From Desulfobulbaceae bacterium (GTDB lineage Bacteria > Desulfobacterota > Desulfobulbia > Desulfobulbales > SURF-16): 64,000 bases of DNA. The position numbers and the translations under genes are program-made. The DNA lies in NCBI GenBank assembly GCA_002868945.1, contig PKTX01000006.1:133801-197800 (forward strand), written 5' to 3'. Position 1 is the first letter of the stretch; every line of letters begins with the position of its first letter. Positions 47,880 to 57,062 of the stretch are shown here, piece by piece. The notes under the pieces were generated by a model. That model was not told the origin of the DNA. It ran no database searches and saw nothing but the letters and a program-made list of their open reading frames with translations.

Positions 47880-48431
47880 CTACGTATGCATGGCCCTCTG
47901 CCGAATCTGATGAAAATGGTGCATGATGCTGTCGACAATATCCTCCAGGTCGCCGGTGGCGTCAAGTTCTAGATGGCAGCCGGCGGCATAGAGGGGGGTT
48001 CTTTCCCGGAGGATGTCGGCGGCTTCGGCGTAAATATCCTGGCCGCTTAACGACGGCCGCTGCCTCTCTGTGGCCGTGTCTCCGGCCAGGCGCCTGCAGA
48101 TGGTTTGGATGTCCGCCTTGAGCCAGACCACGAAATTACTCTTTTTGATGGCCGGCCAGATGTCTTGATGCAGAATGGCACCGCCGCCGCACGCCAGAAC
48201 CTGGCCCGGCCTGCCGGTCAGTTCCAGGAGGGCTTGTCGTTCCCGGGCCCGGAAGAAATCCCAGCCCTGCTCCGCCACCATATCGGCAATGCTGCCGCCG
48301 GCCTGCTGTTCAAGGCGCTGGTCCACATCTATAAAGGGGCGCGCCATCTTTTCGGCCAGCAGACGCCCGACACTGCTCTTGCCGGTGGCCCGATAGCCGA
48401 TGAGGCTGATATTTTCAGTGCTTTCTGTCAT
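47880..48431 (-). CDS. aroK: Shikimate kinase
   Basis: ISLIGYRATGKSSVGRLLAEKMARPFIDVDQRLEQQAGGSIADMVAEQGWDFFRARERQAL; start at MTESTEN. Confidence 0.92.
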   Translation of the reverse strand: MTESTENISLIGYRATGKSSVGRLLAEKMARPFIDVDQRLEQQAGGSIADMVAEQGWDFFRARERQALLELTGRPGQVLACGGGAILHQDIWPAIKKSNFVVWLKADIQTICRRLAGDTATERQRPSLSGQDIYAEAADILRERTPLYAAGCHLELDATGDLEDIVDSIMHHFHQIRQRAMHT

Positions 48432-48739
48432 GGGTTGGAATCCTGGGCCTCTCGGTGCCTGCCTGAAACCGTGCACGGCAAGGGGCAGGCCTTTGCATCT
48501 TGCCGGGGGACATTGCAACGGCCTGTTGTGGCCGGCCGCTTGCCAAGGCGACACGAATCTTTTTCTTGTCCTTGTACCATAAAACAAGAGAAAAGAGACC
48601 TGCCGGAAAGCATCTCTTTGTCGGTGGCCGGTGCGGCCGGTCAGAGAATGGTTGTGCTGGCGGATAACTTTAGGTAATTTGAAAAAATGGCGAGTCCTCC
48701 GCATCTGTTGTTCCGCATACCTTAAAGAAATTACCATTT

Positions 48740-50563
48740 ATGAACAAGCCTGTTGCCAATTTTAATCACGATCTCCCTGCCGCCCAGTTGTTAAGGGATG
48801 ATGAGGTTATTCTCCTGGTGGATGATGATCGCATGATTCGTGAGTCCATCGCCGAGTTTCTGCGGGAAAACGGTTTGCCGGTGATCGAGGCGGACTCAGC
48901 CGCTGCCTTGCGGCAGCGCCTGGGTGAATTCAACGTGGCCCTTGTTCTTCTTGATATAGGCCTGCCCGACCAGCCCGGTTCAACGCTGATTCCGGAGTTG
49001 ATGGCTGCTGAGCCGGATCTGGCCATTATCATGCTCTCCGGTGTTGCCGATATCCAGGTGGCCATCGACTGTATTCGCAGTGGTGCCGAAGATTACCTGG
49101 CCAAGCCGGTGAAGTTTAATGAGATACTTGTCGTTATGCGTCAGGCCTTGACCAAGCGGCGCCTTGTTTATGACAACAGGAAATATCAGGAGGACCTGGA
49201 GCAGGCCAATTTCCGCTTCCAGCTCCTCCATCAGCTCTCCCTGAAGATCAACTCGGTCTATCTGACCACCACCGAACTTGACAAGGTTCTCCATGCCATT
49301 CTGGTGGGTATCACCGCCAATGAGGGCCTGCGGTTTAATCGGGCCTTCCTCGCCCTTTTTGACGAGGCCCAGGAGTATCTGCAGGGTCGGTTGGCCATTG
49401 GCCCCAGCTGTCGGGATGAGGCAGCCCATATCTGGGCCGAGATGCAGCAGAAGGAGATCAGTTTTTTTGACATGCTGGGCGGGCTTCATGATTGCGCGGC
49501 CCACGACAATACCTTGAATAATATTGTTGAGCGCTTGCATGTGCCGGTCAGCAATGATCAGCATATCCTCATCCGCTCAGCCATGGAACGCCGCAGTTTT
49601 CTGGTGGGCAACGGCCAGGCTGCGGTGCCGGTGGATCAGGACCTTTTGGAGCTTCTCGGCCAGGGTACTTTTGTTATTGTGCCCCTCTTTTCGCCCCGGG
49701 CCGCCCTGGGGGTGATTGTGGCTGATAATTACGTGACCGGCAATCCCATCAGTGACAATGATCTCTCCATGTTGGAGCTTTTTGCCAGCCAGGTCAGCCT
49801 GGCCATCGAGCACAGTAAGCTGCACAGTGAAATGCAGCATAAGATCGTTGAGCTGGAGCAGCTTAATCACGAGCTGGACAAGAACAAGGACCTGCTGGTT
49901 GAGGCGGAGCGCTATTCTGCCTTGGGGCAGATGGCCGCCCAGATGGTCCATGTCCTTCGCAACCCCATCACCTCCATCGGTGGCGTTTGTCGCATTCTCT
50001 TGAAAAAGGTCTCTGATCCGGAGTGGAAACGTTATCTTGATGTGGTTGTCAGTGAGACGGCCCGGCTGGAGAGTACCCTGGGTGAGCTCTTTGATTTTGT
50101 CAGCCTTGCGGAGCCGGATAAGTCGGTGAAAAGTCTCTATCCCCTGATCAGGAAGACGGTGTTGCTGGTCCAGCCTACCATGCTCAAGCACAATATTACC
50201 TGGCAGGTGGATCTTGATGACAGCCGGGAGGTGCTGGTGAATATGGACAGCCGCCAGATCCGGCAGATGTTTCTGCATATCATACGCAACGCCTTGGAGG
50301 CCATGGAGCAGGGTGGGCAATTGCAGGTGACTGCTGAGGTGGTTGACGGCTGGGTCGTGGTGCGCATCTCTGATACGGGCCTGGGCTTGTCTGATGCCAG
50401 CCTGACCCGGGCCCGGGATCCCTTTTTTACCACCAAGACCTATGGCAGCGGCATGGGGCTTGCCATGGTGGACCGTATCGTCGAAAGTCATGGCGGCACT
50501 TTTATGCTCAGTCGCAAGCAAGAGGGTATGGAAGCTGTTGTTGAATTGCCCCTGGCAGGCTGA
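48740..50563 (+). CDS. Receiver-GAF-histidine kinase hybrid protein
   Basis: ILLVDDDRMIRESIAEFL receiver; H-box ALGQMAAQMVHVLRNPITSIGG; NALEAMEQGG; GSGMGLAMVDRIVESHGG. Confidence 0.9.
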   Translation: MNKPVANFNHDLPAAQLLRDDEVILLVDDDRMIRESIAEFLRENGLPVIEADSAAALRQRLGEFNVALVLLDIGLPDQPGSTLIPELMAAEPDLAIIMLSGVADIQVAIDCIRSGAEDYLAKPVKFNEILVVMRQALTKRRLVYDNRKYQEDLEQANFRFQLLHQLSLKINSVYLTTTELDKVLHAILVGITANEGLRFNRAFLALFDEAQEYLQGRLAIGPSCRDEAAHIWAEMQQKEISFFDMLGGLHDCAAHDNTLNNIVERLHVPVSNDQHILIRSAMERRSFLVGNGQAAVPVDQDLLELLGQGTFVIVPLFSPRAALGVIVADNYVTGNPISDNDLSMLELFASQVSLAIEHSKLHSEMQHKIVELEQLNHELDKNKDLLVEAERYSALGQMAAQMVHVLRNPITSIGGVCRILLKKVSDPEWKRYLDVVVSETARLESTLGELFDFVSLAEPDKSVKSLYPLIRKTVLLVQPTMLKHNITWQVDLDDSREVLVNMDSRQIRQMFLHIIRNALEAMEQGGQLQVTAEVVDGWVVVRISDTGLGLSDASLTRARDPFFTTKTYGSGMGLAMVDRIVESHGGTFMLSRKQEGMEAVVELPLAG

Positions 50564-50610
50564 GGGATGCCGAAAGATGCCTCGCCGGCCAACCATTACC
50601 GGGATCGGTC

Positions 50611-52437
50611 ATGAAGATAACCGATATATTGAGCCATATCCAGAAGGGTGGCGCAGGCTCTGAAACAGGCAAAGCCGCCCCGCTCATCAAGCCGGTGCAA
50701 CCGGTGGGGCAGGCCGGGAAGTTGCAGCTTGTGCCGGGCCAGCTTCTTCAGGGCGAGGTGGTGGGCGAAGATGTGCATGGTCAGGTGCTGCTGAAGCTGG
50801 CCGGTGAGATCATCTCGGCCCGGGCCCCCGTCACCCTGGAGGTGGGAGAGCAGTTGTGGTTTGAGGTCAAGGAGGCCGGCGACACACCCCTGCTCTCCCT
50901 TGCCGCGCGCAAGGGCGCGGTGCAGGAGCTGCTCAGGGACATCATGGCGCTGCGCCCCTTGCTGGTCAAGGCCCCCTCTGCCGCCTCGGCATCGTCTGCC
51001 GGAGCGCAGCCCCAGGCCTCGGCCTCGGCCTCTGCGCCTGGTCAAGATCAGGCTTCCCTCCAGGGAGCGGTGCCGCAACCAGGCCAGGCTGCAACGGCCC
51101 CGGCCGCTGAAGCCGCATCTCCGCCCGCTCCGGTGCTGGCGGCAGACGGCACTCTGCCGCCGGAGGCCGCTCGTCTCATCAGGGCCTTGGACCTCCATGG
51201 CCAAGGGGCAGCCCGCGCCGCGCCGAGTGGCTCCGACCAGGGCGATACGACACGGCCGTTTGCTCTGATCAAGACGATCAGTGCCATGGTCCGGCAGGGT
51301 ACTATTCCTCCTGAACTTCGGGACACGGCAGCCTTTCAGGGGGTGATCAGGCCGCAAGAGGCGCCCCTGTCGGCCCCCTCCTCCGGCTCCCCGGAATCTG
51401 CTGTCGCGCCCCCCATGGGAGAAGAGGGGAGAGCGGCCGGGTCGTCGGCGGGGCCGGCTGGTCGGCCGGCGGCCGAGGCCTCGGGCGAGTCGAGCGCGCC
51501 CCGCCTTGCTCCGCAGACCATCAGGCTTCTCTCTGCCCTGGTGGCTGTTGCCGGCGTCAAAATGGGCAGCGGCGGCCAGGTGCAGCCGGTTCCTGACCCG
51601 GAACAGAATCTGGCCGAAATGATCAACCAGATCAGCCGGGCCGACAAGATCCCCCTCCCTCTACAAAAGCTTGGCCCTCTGCAGGCCTTGATGAGCGGGG
51701 CACTGCCGGGTGGTGATGCCGACCGGGAGAGCGCGGCGTGGCAGAGCTTGAGCCTGGCGGCAACAGAGCTTGGCACGCCGGAAGCCCTGGCCGCGGCCCG
51801 ACAGGCCCTGCCCTTGCAGTTTGCCGCGGCGCAGCAGGGGGCCGAGCCCCTGCCGAGCCAGCTTCGTCTGTTGGCCTCGCTCATGGGGCTTGGCCCCAAG
51901 TCGGTTGTGGAAGAGAGCCGTCAGGATATCGAGACGATGTTCAACCGCCTTGTCGAGGGCCAACGGCCGGAGGTGGCCGCGAAACTCTCCTCTTTTTTCG
52001 AGGGCCATGCCCGGCTTAATGGTGAGGCGGCTCCATCCGGGCAGGCCAATTTTTATCTGATCCCCTCTCTTTTTACCGGCCAGACCGGTTGGGGAGAATG
52101 GCTCTGGAGCAGAGAGCAAAGCGCTGACAACCCCGAGGCCGGCGGCCAGGAAAACCTGCTCTTCTTTCTGGAGATGAGCAATCTTGGTGCCCTGACCATT
52201 CAGGTGATGTTGCAGGACAAAAAGATACGGGGCCAGATCGCCATGGCGGACAAGGAGGGGAGTCTGCTGGTTGCCTCCCTGCTGCCCAAGCTTCAGGAGC
52301 GCCTGGAGGCCTTCGGCTACCAGGTCATGGATTTTTCCTGCACATGTCAGCCCCTCAACATCATGCAGGAACTCAAGGAGAATCTGCAACAGCAGGCCGG
52401 CGCCGGTCCCGTTTCTCTCCTGGATATCCAGGCCTGA
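50611..52437 (+). CDS. Flagellar hook-length control (FliK)-like protein
   Basis: Ala/Pro-rich middle region; FliK-type C-terminus EMSNLGALTIQVMLQDKKIRGQIAMADKEGSLLVASLLPKLQERLEAFGYQV. Confidence 0.72.
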   Translation: MKITDILSHIQKGGAGSETGKAAPLIKPVQPVGQAGKLQLVPGQLLQGEVVGEDVHGQVLLKLAGEIISARAPVTLEVGEQLWFEVKEAGDTPLLSLAARKGAVQELLRDIMALRPLLVKAPSAASASSAGAQPQASASASAPGQDQASLQGAVPQPGQAATAPAAEAASPPAPVLAADGTLPPEAARLIRALDLHGQGAARAAPSGSDQGDTTRPFALIKTISAMVRQGTIPPELRDTAAFQGVIRPQEAPLSAPSSGSPESAVAPPMGEEGRAAGSSAGPAGRPAAEASGESSAPRLAPQTIRLLSALVAVAGVKMGSGGQVQPVPDPEQNLAEMINQISRADKIPLPLQKLGPLQALMSGALPGGDADRESAAWQSLSLAATELGTPEALAAARQALPLQFAAAQQGAEPLPSQLRLLASLMGLGPKSVVEESRQDIETMFNRLVEGQRPEVAAKLSSFFEGHARLNGEAAPSGQANFYLIPSLFTGQTGWGEWLWSREQSADNPEAGGQENLLFFLEMSNLGALTIQVMLQDKKIRGQIAMADKEGSLLVASLLPKLQERLEAFGYQVMDFSCTCQPLNIMQELKENLQQQAGAGPVSLLDIQA

Positions 52438-52642
52438 ACAAGGGGATGGCTCTCTTCAAGAAGAATATTTGAACGAGAATTCAGAATTCAGGAAACAGCC
52501 CGTTCCTGGCTTGCTCATTTGGGCCCCTGCATTCCTTCATGTTGAGGGAAAGGGTGCCGTGGCACTGGAAATCTGCCTGGCATCAAGAAGATAGCACAAG
52601 CTGGAAAGCTGAGAAACCCAAAGAGCAATTGGTCAAGATGGC

Positions 52643-54151
52643 CTATTGCTCTGGGTCATCAGGGGCTGCCATGGGTTGATCCTTTTTGGCCGCCCCGTTT
52701 TTTTCAGGTGCCTTGGGGCGGCTGGCAGAAAGAAATACAGCCGCTATGCCGATGCTTAAAAAGCAGATGTAGGAGTAGCGCAGGGCCTTGATGAAGTTGT
52801 CGGCCTGTTGGCCGCTGTAATCCTTCATGTCCAGGCCGCCGCTGAAGTGGCCGAAAAAGAGGGCAAAGGCGAGACTGACCAGGGCAATGCCCATCAGCAT
52901 GCCCAGGGTTCTGGCCGTGGCCAACAGGGCGGCAACCGTGCCGATATGGGGCTCGCCGATGCTGCGCAGGGCAGAGGCGCTGTTGGGCGAGAGGAAAAGG
53001 GCCAGGCCCACTCCGAAAAAACCGAGACGGCCAGCCACCCAGATCGGGGCGCTGCTGCCGGTCAAGGTGGTAAAGGAGTAGAGGCCGATGGCGCAGACAA
53101 GAAGCCCGGCGGTGGCCACGATCCTCGCCTCGATATAGTCGGCCAGCCAGCCGGCCAGCGGCGCGGTCACCAGGGCAGTGACCGGAATGGCCAGCATGAC
53201 GAGACCGATGCGGGAGGCGGGCAGACCCAGTACCCTGTCCAGATAGAAGGGGGTCAGGATAAGGACGGAAAAAAGACAGAGAAAGGCCATGGTCGCGGTA
53301 CTCACCGCAATGAGTAGCGCCTTTTTGCGCACCAGGGCGGCGGGAATAATGGCACTAGGCTGGCTGTGGTCGCCGGCAGCGGCCAGGGTGGAGAGAAAGC
53401 TTTCCCGGCGTAAGAAAAAAAAGAGGGCAAGGGCGCTTACCGCAGTGCCGCCTGTCAACAGAGCCAGCGATCTTTGCGGGTCAGCGGCGTGGCTGAGGGT
53501 GGAGGTGGCGATCACCAGGAGAGCGACCCACCAGAAGCCGCCCTGCCAGTCAAAGGGCTCCTGACGGGACGGCGGCGTCTCCCTAGGCAGAAAGGTCTTG
53601 GCCAGCAGACCCACTGCAATGCAGATGGGGGCGGGCAGCATAAAAAGGGTACGCCAGGAGTAATATTCGATGAGAAAACCGCCCAGGACCGGGCCGGTCA
53701 TCAGGCCCAGGGAGGTGGCAATGCCCATCAGGCCGAGGCTGCGGCCCAGTTGGTCGGAGCCAAAGGCTGTTTTGATGATGGCCGGGCCATTGGCCATCAT
53801 CATGGCGGCCCCCAGGGCCTGAACAAACCGAAAAAGGATCATGACGGGCAGGGAGTGGGCCAGGGAGCAGAGAAAGGAGCCCAGGGCAAAGATGAGCAGA
53901 CCGGTGGTATATACCCTTTGCCGGCCCAGACGGCCGGAAACATGGCCCCAGAAAAGCATGGTGGCCGAGGTGGTGAGGAGATAGATGAGCACCACCCCTT
54001 CGGTGTGGGCCAGGGGGCTGTGGAATTCCGCCATGATGGCCGGCAGGGCAATATTGACCATGGAAGAGTCCATGGTGGCAAAAAAGACACCGGTGGCCAC
54101 CATGGAAAAATAGAGCCATTTGGGGGGAGTGGAAGTCATATAAAGGAACAT
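52643..54151 (-). CDS. MFS transporter (DHA2-like drug exporter)
   Basis: FFATMDSSMVNIALPAIMAEF; FWGHVSGRLGRQRVYTTGLLIF; many TM segments. Confidence 0.92.
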   Translation of the reverse strand: MFLYMTSTPPKWLYFSMVATGVFFATMDSSMVNIALPAIMAEFHSPLAHTEGVVLIYLLTTSATMLFWGHVSGRLGRQRVYTTGLLIFALGSFLCSLAHSLPVMILFRFVQALGAAMMMANGPAIIKTAFGSDQLGRSLGLMGIATSLGLMTGPVLGGFLIEYYSWRTLFMLPAPICIAVGLLAKTFLPRETPPSRQEPFDWQGGFWWVALLVIATSTLSHAADPQRSLALLTGGTAVSALALFFFLRRESFLSTLAAAGDHSQPSAIIPAALVRKKALLIAVSTATMAFLCLFSVLILTPFYLDRVLGLPASRIGLVMLAIPVTALVTAPLAGWLADYIEARIVATAGLLVCAIGLYSFTTLTGSSAPIWVAGRLGFFGVGLALFLSPNSASALRSIGEPHIGTVAALLATARTLGMLMGIALVSLAFALFFGHFSGGLDMKDYSGQQADNFIKALRYSYICFLSIGIAAVFLSASRPKAPEKNGAAKKDQPMAAPDDPEQ

Positions 54152-54341
54152 TTTTGGCAGGGCGCTGCTCTGTTACCCTACTGTGCATGACAAAAGGCGT
54201 CTGCCGGGAATCTTCTTTAACTGTTTTTTTCTGTACGGCCGCCTGCTATAATCATGCGCCGTGTCTTCCTGTTTTGGGCCGATCAATCTCATCAGACACT
54301 ATACCCCAATAAAAAAATATAACGATAAAGGATACCTAGCT

Positions 54342-54854
54342 ATGCGAGGATTTTACCAGATCGGGCGATACTCTCTGACCTCTTTTTTTCTTTTTTGTCT
54401 CGTGGTCTTGCCCATAACGGCAGCCGCTGCGGCCGCTAAAATGCCCCATTTTAATCTTACCGACGTTGCCAGCGGCAGCAAGGTTGACAGCAGTGCCTAT
54501 AGCGGCAAGGCCAAGCTGGTGGTTTTTTTCGCCACCTGGTGCATGCCCTGTATGCAGGAAGTGCCCACCCTGATGAGCCTGCAGGAGGAGTATGGCGAGC
54601 ACGATTTCACCGTTGTCGCCATTTCTGTTGATAATCGCCGCGAAAATGTTGAGAAATTTGTCACCAGAAACGAGGTGAATTATCCTGTTTTGATGTTTGA
54701 CCGGCGGGTGGTGGATGATTTCGGTGGTATTCCCGGCCTGCCCACCACCTTTGTGGTGGACCGCAACGACAATGTTCTGAAAAAGTATCCGGGCCTGGTG
54801 CCCCATGCCCTGCTGGAGCGGGAAGTCAAGCAGATCATCGGCCTGACGCCATAG
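54342..54854 (+). CDS. TlpA-like thioredoxin-fold protein
   Basis: Signal peptide; KLVVFFATWCMPCMQEVPTLMSL (WCxPC); GGIPGLPTTFVVDR. Confidence 0.92.
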   Translation: MRGFYQIGRYSLTSFFLFCLVVLPITAAAAAAKMPHFNLTDVASGSKVDSSAYSGKAKLVVFFATWCMPCMQEVPTLMSLQEEYGEHDFTVVAISVDNRRENVEKFVTRNEVNYPVLMFDRRVVDDFGGIPGLPTTFVVDRNDNVLKKYPGLVPHALLEREVKQIIGLTP

Positions 54855-54855
54855 C

Positions 54856-55096
54856 AGCCCGTTGAAAAACGTAGCGAGCGCAGCTGAGGCTAGGAAGGAT
54901 GAGGCGAAAAATGCGCGCCCGCAGGAGGTAGGGGAGCCTGCGACACCCCGAGTACCCTTGGGGTGCAGTTTGCGTGTGGGTTAGGAGCATTTCGGAGTCT
55001 CGCTCCGCTCGCTTGGCTCAAGCCGAATTTTGACGCCGCATCGGCAGATAGCGAATAAAGAGAGACCTTCGAGCGCAGTAGTTTTTCAACAGGCTG
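54856..55096. mobile_element. MITE-like non-coding element with 16-bp terminal inverted repeats
   Basis: Left CAGCCCGTTGAAAAAC, right GTTTTTCAACAGGCTG (one mismatch); 241 bp; starts 2 nt after the tlpA-like stop; no complete gene inside. Confidence 0.7.
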
Positions 55097-55246
55097 AGAG
55101 CCTGCGGGGCGGAATTGCCATAATTGTCAAGGCTCCTGCCCTTGACAAGGGTGGAGTGATTCGGTAGACAAAGAGCGAACCTTTTTGATGGAAAGTCGAA
55201 AATGCTCGAATATTCGAGCCGCAAAAAACCTCAAAGGAGACTCATT

Positions 55247-55450
55247 ATGAAGAAAGTTTTAGCTCTTGCAATGGCCATGGCCTTCACCGTCAGCACTGCA
55301 TCCGTAAGTATGGCTGCCTATGTAAAGTGCACCGTTAAAAATGTCAGCGGTGATACCGTAACCATGGAGTGCAAAAAGGCCGATCGCTTGAACGCCGGCG
55401 ACAGTGTCACCGTAAAATCAAAGAGAAAAAGGGCTATTGAGGGTTGTTAA
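55247..55450 (+). CDS. Small secreted protein, unknown function
   Basis: MKKVLALAMAMAFTVSTASVSMAA signal peptide then YVKCTVKNVSGDTVTMECKKADRLNAGDSVTVKSKRKRAIEGC; AAAGGAG upstream. Confidence 0.72.
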   Translation: MKKVLALAMAMAFTVSTASVSMAAYVKCTVKNVSGDTVTMECKKADRLNAGDSVTVKSKRKRAIEGC

Positions 55451-55483
55451 GGCCTTCTCTCCGCCACTTTTATCGTTATTTGT

Positions 55484-55524
55484 AAAAAGCCGCCATTCCT
55501 GCAGCAGGGATGGCGGCTTTTTTT
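55484..55524 (+). terminator. Rho-independent terminator
   Basis: AAAAAGCCGCCAT / ATGGCGGCTTTTTTT stem then T-run. Confidence 0.88.
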
Positions 55525-55636
55525 GTAGGATGGCGCAGGTTTTGCGCTCCTTTGCTACATTGACAGGCAAAAGGAAGTTGACTACTCTCTCGTGGTCAGT
55601 GAACTGTTTTTTTGATCAGGTGAGGACGATAAATCC

Positions 55637-56935
55637 GTGAAACAGAAACCCTCGGCAATCAATGCCATCTGGCTGGCCATGGTGGTGCTTGCCACCCTGA
55701 CGGCTGCCTATACCGGGAGAATGGAGGAGGTGACCCAGGCCTCCTTTGATTCGGCCAAGGCCGGTGTCATGCTGGCCATCGGCCTCATCGGGCCCATGGC
55801 GCTGTGGCTGGGGATCATGAAGGTGGCGGAGAGCGGTGGTCTGATGCGGGCCATTGCCCGGGGCGTGCGGCCGCTGATGATCCGGCTCTTTCCTGATGTG
55901 CCGGCCGAACATCCGGCCATGTCGGCCATGATCATGAACATGGCGGCCAATGCCCTGGGTCTGGGGAATGCGGCAACGCCCATGGGCATCAAGGCCATGC
56001 AGGAGCTTGATAAGCTGACCGTGGAAAAGGGCACGGCCAGTAATGCCATGTGCCTCTTTCTGGCCATTAACACCTCCTCGGTGACCCTGCTGCCGCTGGG
56101 GGTGATCACGGTACGGGCCGCGGCCGGTGCCACGAGTCCGGCCGCCATTCTGGTGCCTTCCCTGTTGGCCACCATCTGTTCCACCAGCGTCGCCATTATC
56201 ATGGCCAAGCTGCTGGCCTCCCGGGAACAACAGCAGGTCGTGGCGCCGACACCGACACCGGCAGCGGAGCCGGAGCCGGCCGACAGCCCCAGTGGTGAGT
56301 TGGTGCCGCCCGGACCGCTGGGCCGGAGCCTGATATGGGCCGTGCTCGGCCTCTTTGTCGTGGGCATGCTCTATCGTTTCAGTCAGAATCCGCCGGACTC
56401 TCTCTTCGGCCCCGCCACCCTGGCCGCCTTTTCCACCTGGCTCATCCCCATGCTGATCTGTGGCCTCCTTATCTATGGCTACCTGCGCGGCGTCAAGGTC
56501 TATGAGGAGCTCACCACCGGGGCCAAGGAGGGCTTTAACACGGCGGTGCGCATTATCCCCTTTCTGGTGGCCATCTTTGTCGCCGTCGGCATGTTCCGGG
56601 CCAGTGGCGCCATGGATATCTTGATCAGCCTCTTTACACCGCTCACCTCACTGATCAATATGCCGGCCGAGTCGCTGGCCATGGCCCTCATGCGGCCTCT
56701 GTCCGGCAGCGGTGCCTTTGGCATCATGAGTGAGATCGTCAGTCAGGATCCAGATTCCTTTCTCTCCTTTCTGGTCTCCACCATGCAGGGTTCCACCGAG
56801 ACCACCTTTTACGTGCTGGCCGTTTATTTCGGCAGTGTCGGCATTACCCGGAGCCGCCATGCCCTGGCCGCCGCCCTCTGTGCCGACGCGGCCGGGGTGC
56901 TGGCCGCAGTGGCGATCTGTAATTGGTGGTTTTAG
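55637..56935 (+). CDS. Nucleoside recognition domain (SpmA-SpmB fusion-like) membrane protein
   Basis: Two halves: AMIMNMAANALGLGNAATPMGIKAMQEL (SpmA-like) and MRPLSGSGAFGIMSEIVSQDPDSFLSFLVSTMQGSTETTFYVLAVYFGSVGITRSRHAL (SpmB-like). GTG start. Confidence 0.88.
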   Translation: MKQKPSAINAIWLAMVVLATLTAAYTGRMEEVTQASFDSAKAGVMLAIGLIGPMALWLGIMKVAESGGLMRAIARGVRPLMIRLFPDVPAEHPAMSAMIMNMAANALGLGNAATPMGIKAMQELDKLTVEKGTASNAMCLFLAINTSSVTLLPLGVITVRAAAGATSPAAILVPSLLATICSTSVAIIMAKLLASREQQQVVAPTPTPAAEPEPADSPSGELVPPGPLGRSLIWAVLGLFVVGMLYRFSQNPPDSLFGPATLAAFSTWLIPMLICGLLIYGYLRGVKVYEELTTGAKEGFNTAVRIIPFLVAIFVAVGMFRASGAMDILISLFTPLTSLINMPAESLAMALMRPLSGSGAFGIMSEIVSQDPDSFLSFLVSTMQGSTETTFYVLAVYFGSVGITRSRHALAAALCADAAGVLAAVAICNWWF

Positions 56936-56950
56936 AAGGGCAGGATTGAG

Positions 56951-56978
56951 AAAACAGAAAACAGAAAACAGAAAACAG
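56951..56978. repeat. Heptanucleotide tandem repeat (AAAACAG)x4
   Basis: Four perfect consecutive AAAACAG units. Confidence 0.9.
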
Positions 56979-57062
56979 GATTCAGAATTCAGAATGCCGG
57001 ATGCAGCAGTCAAGGGAGTTCGATCCATTCTGAATCCTGATTTCTGCATTCTGACTTCTTGT

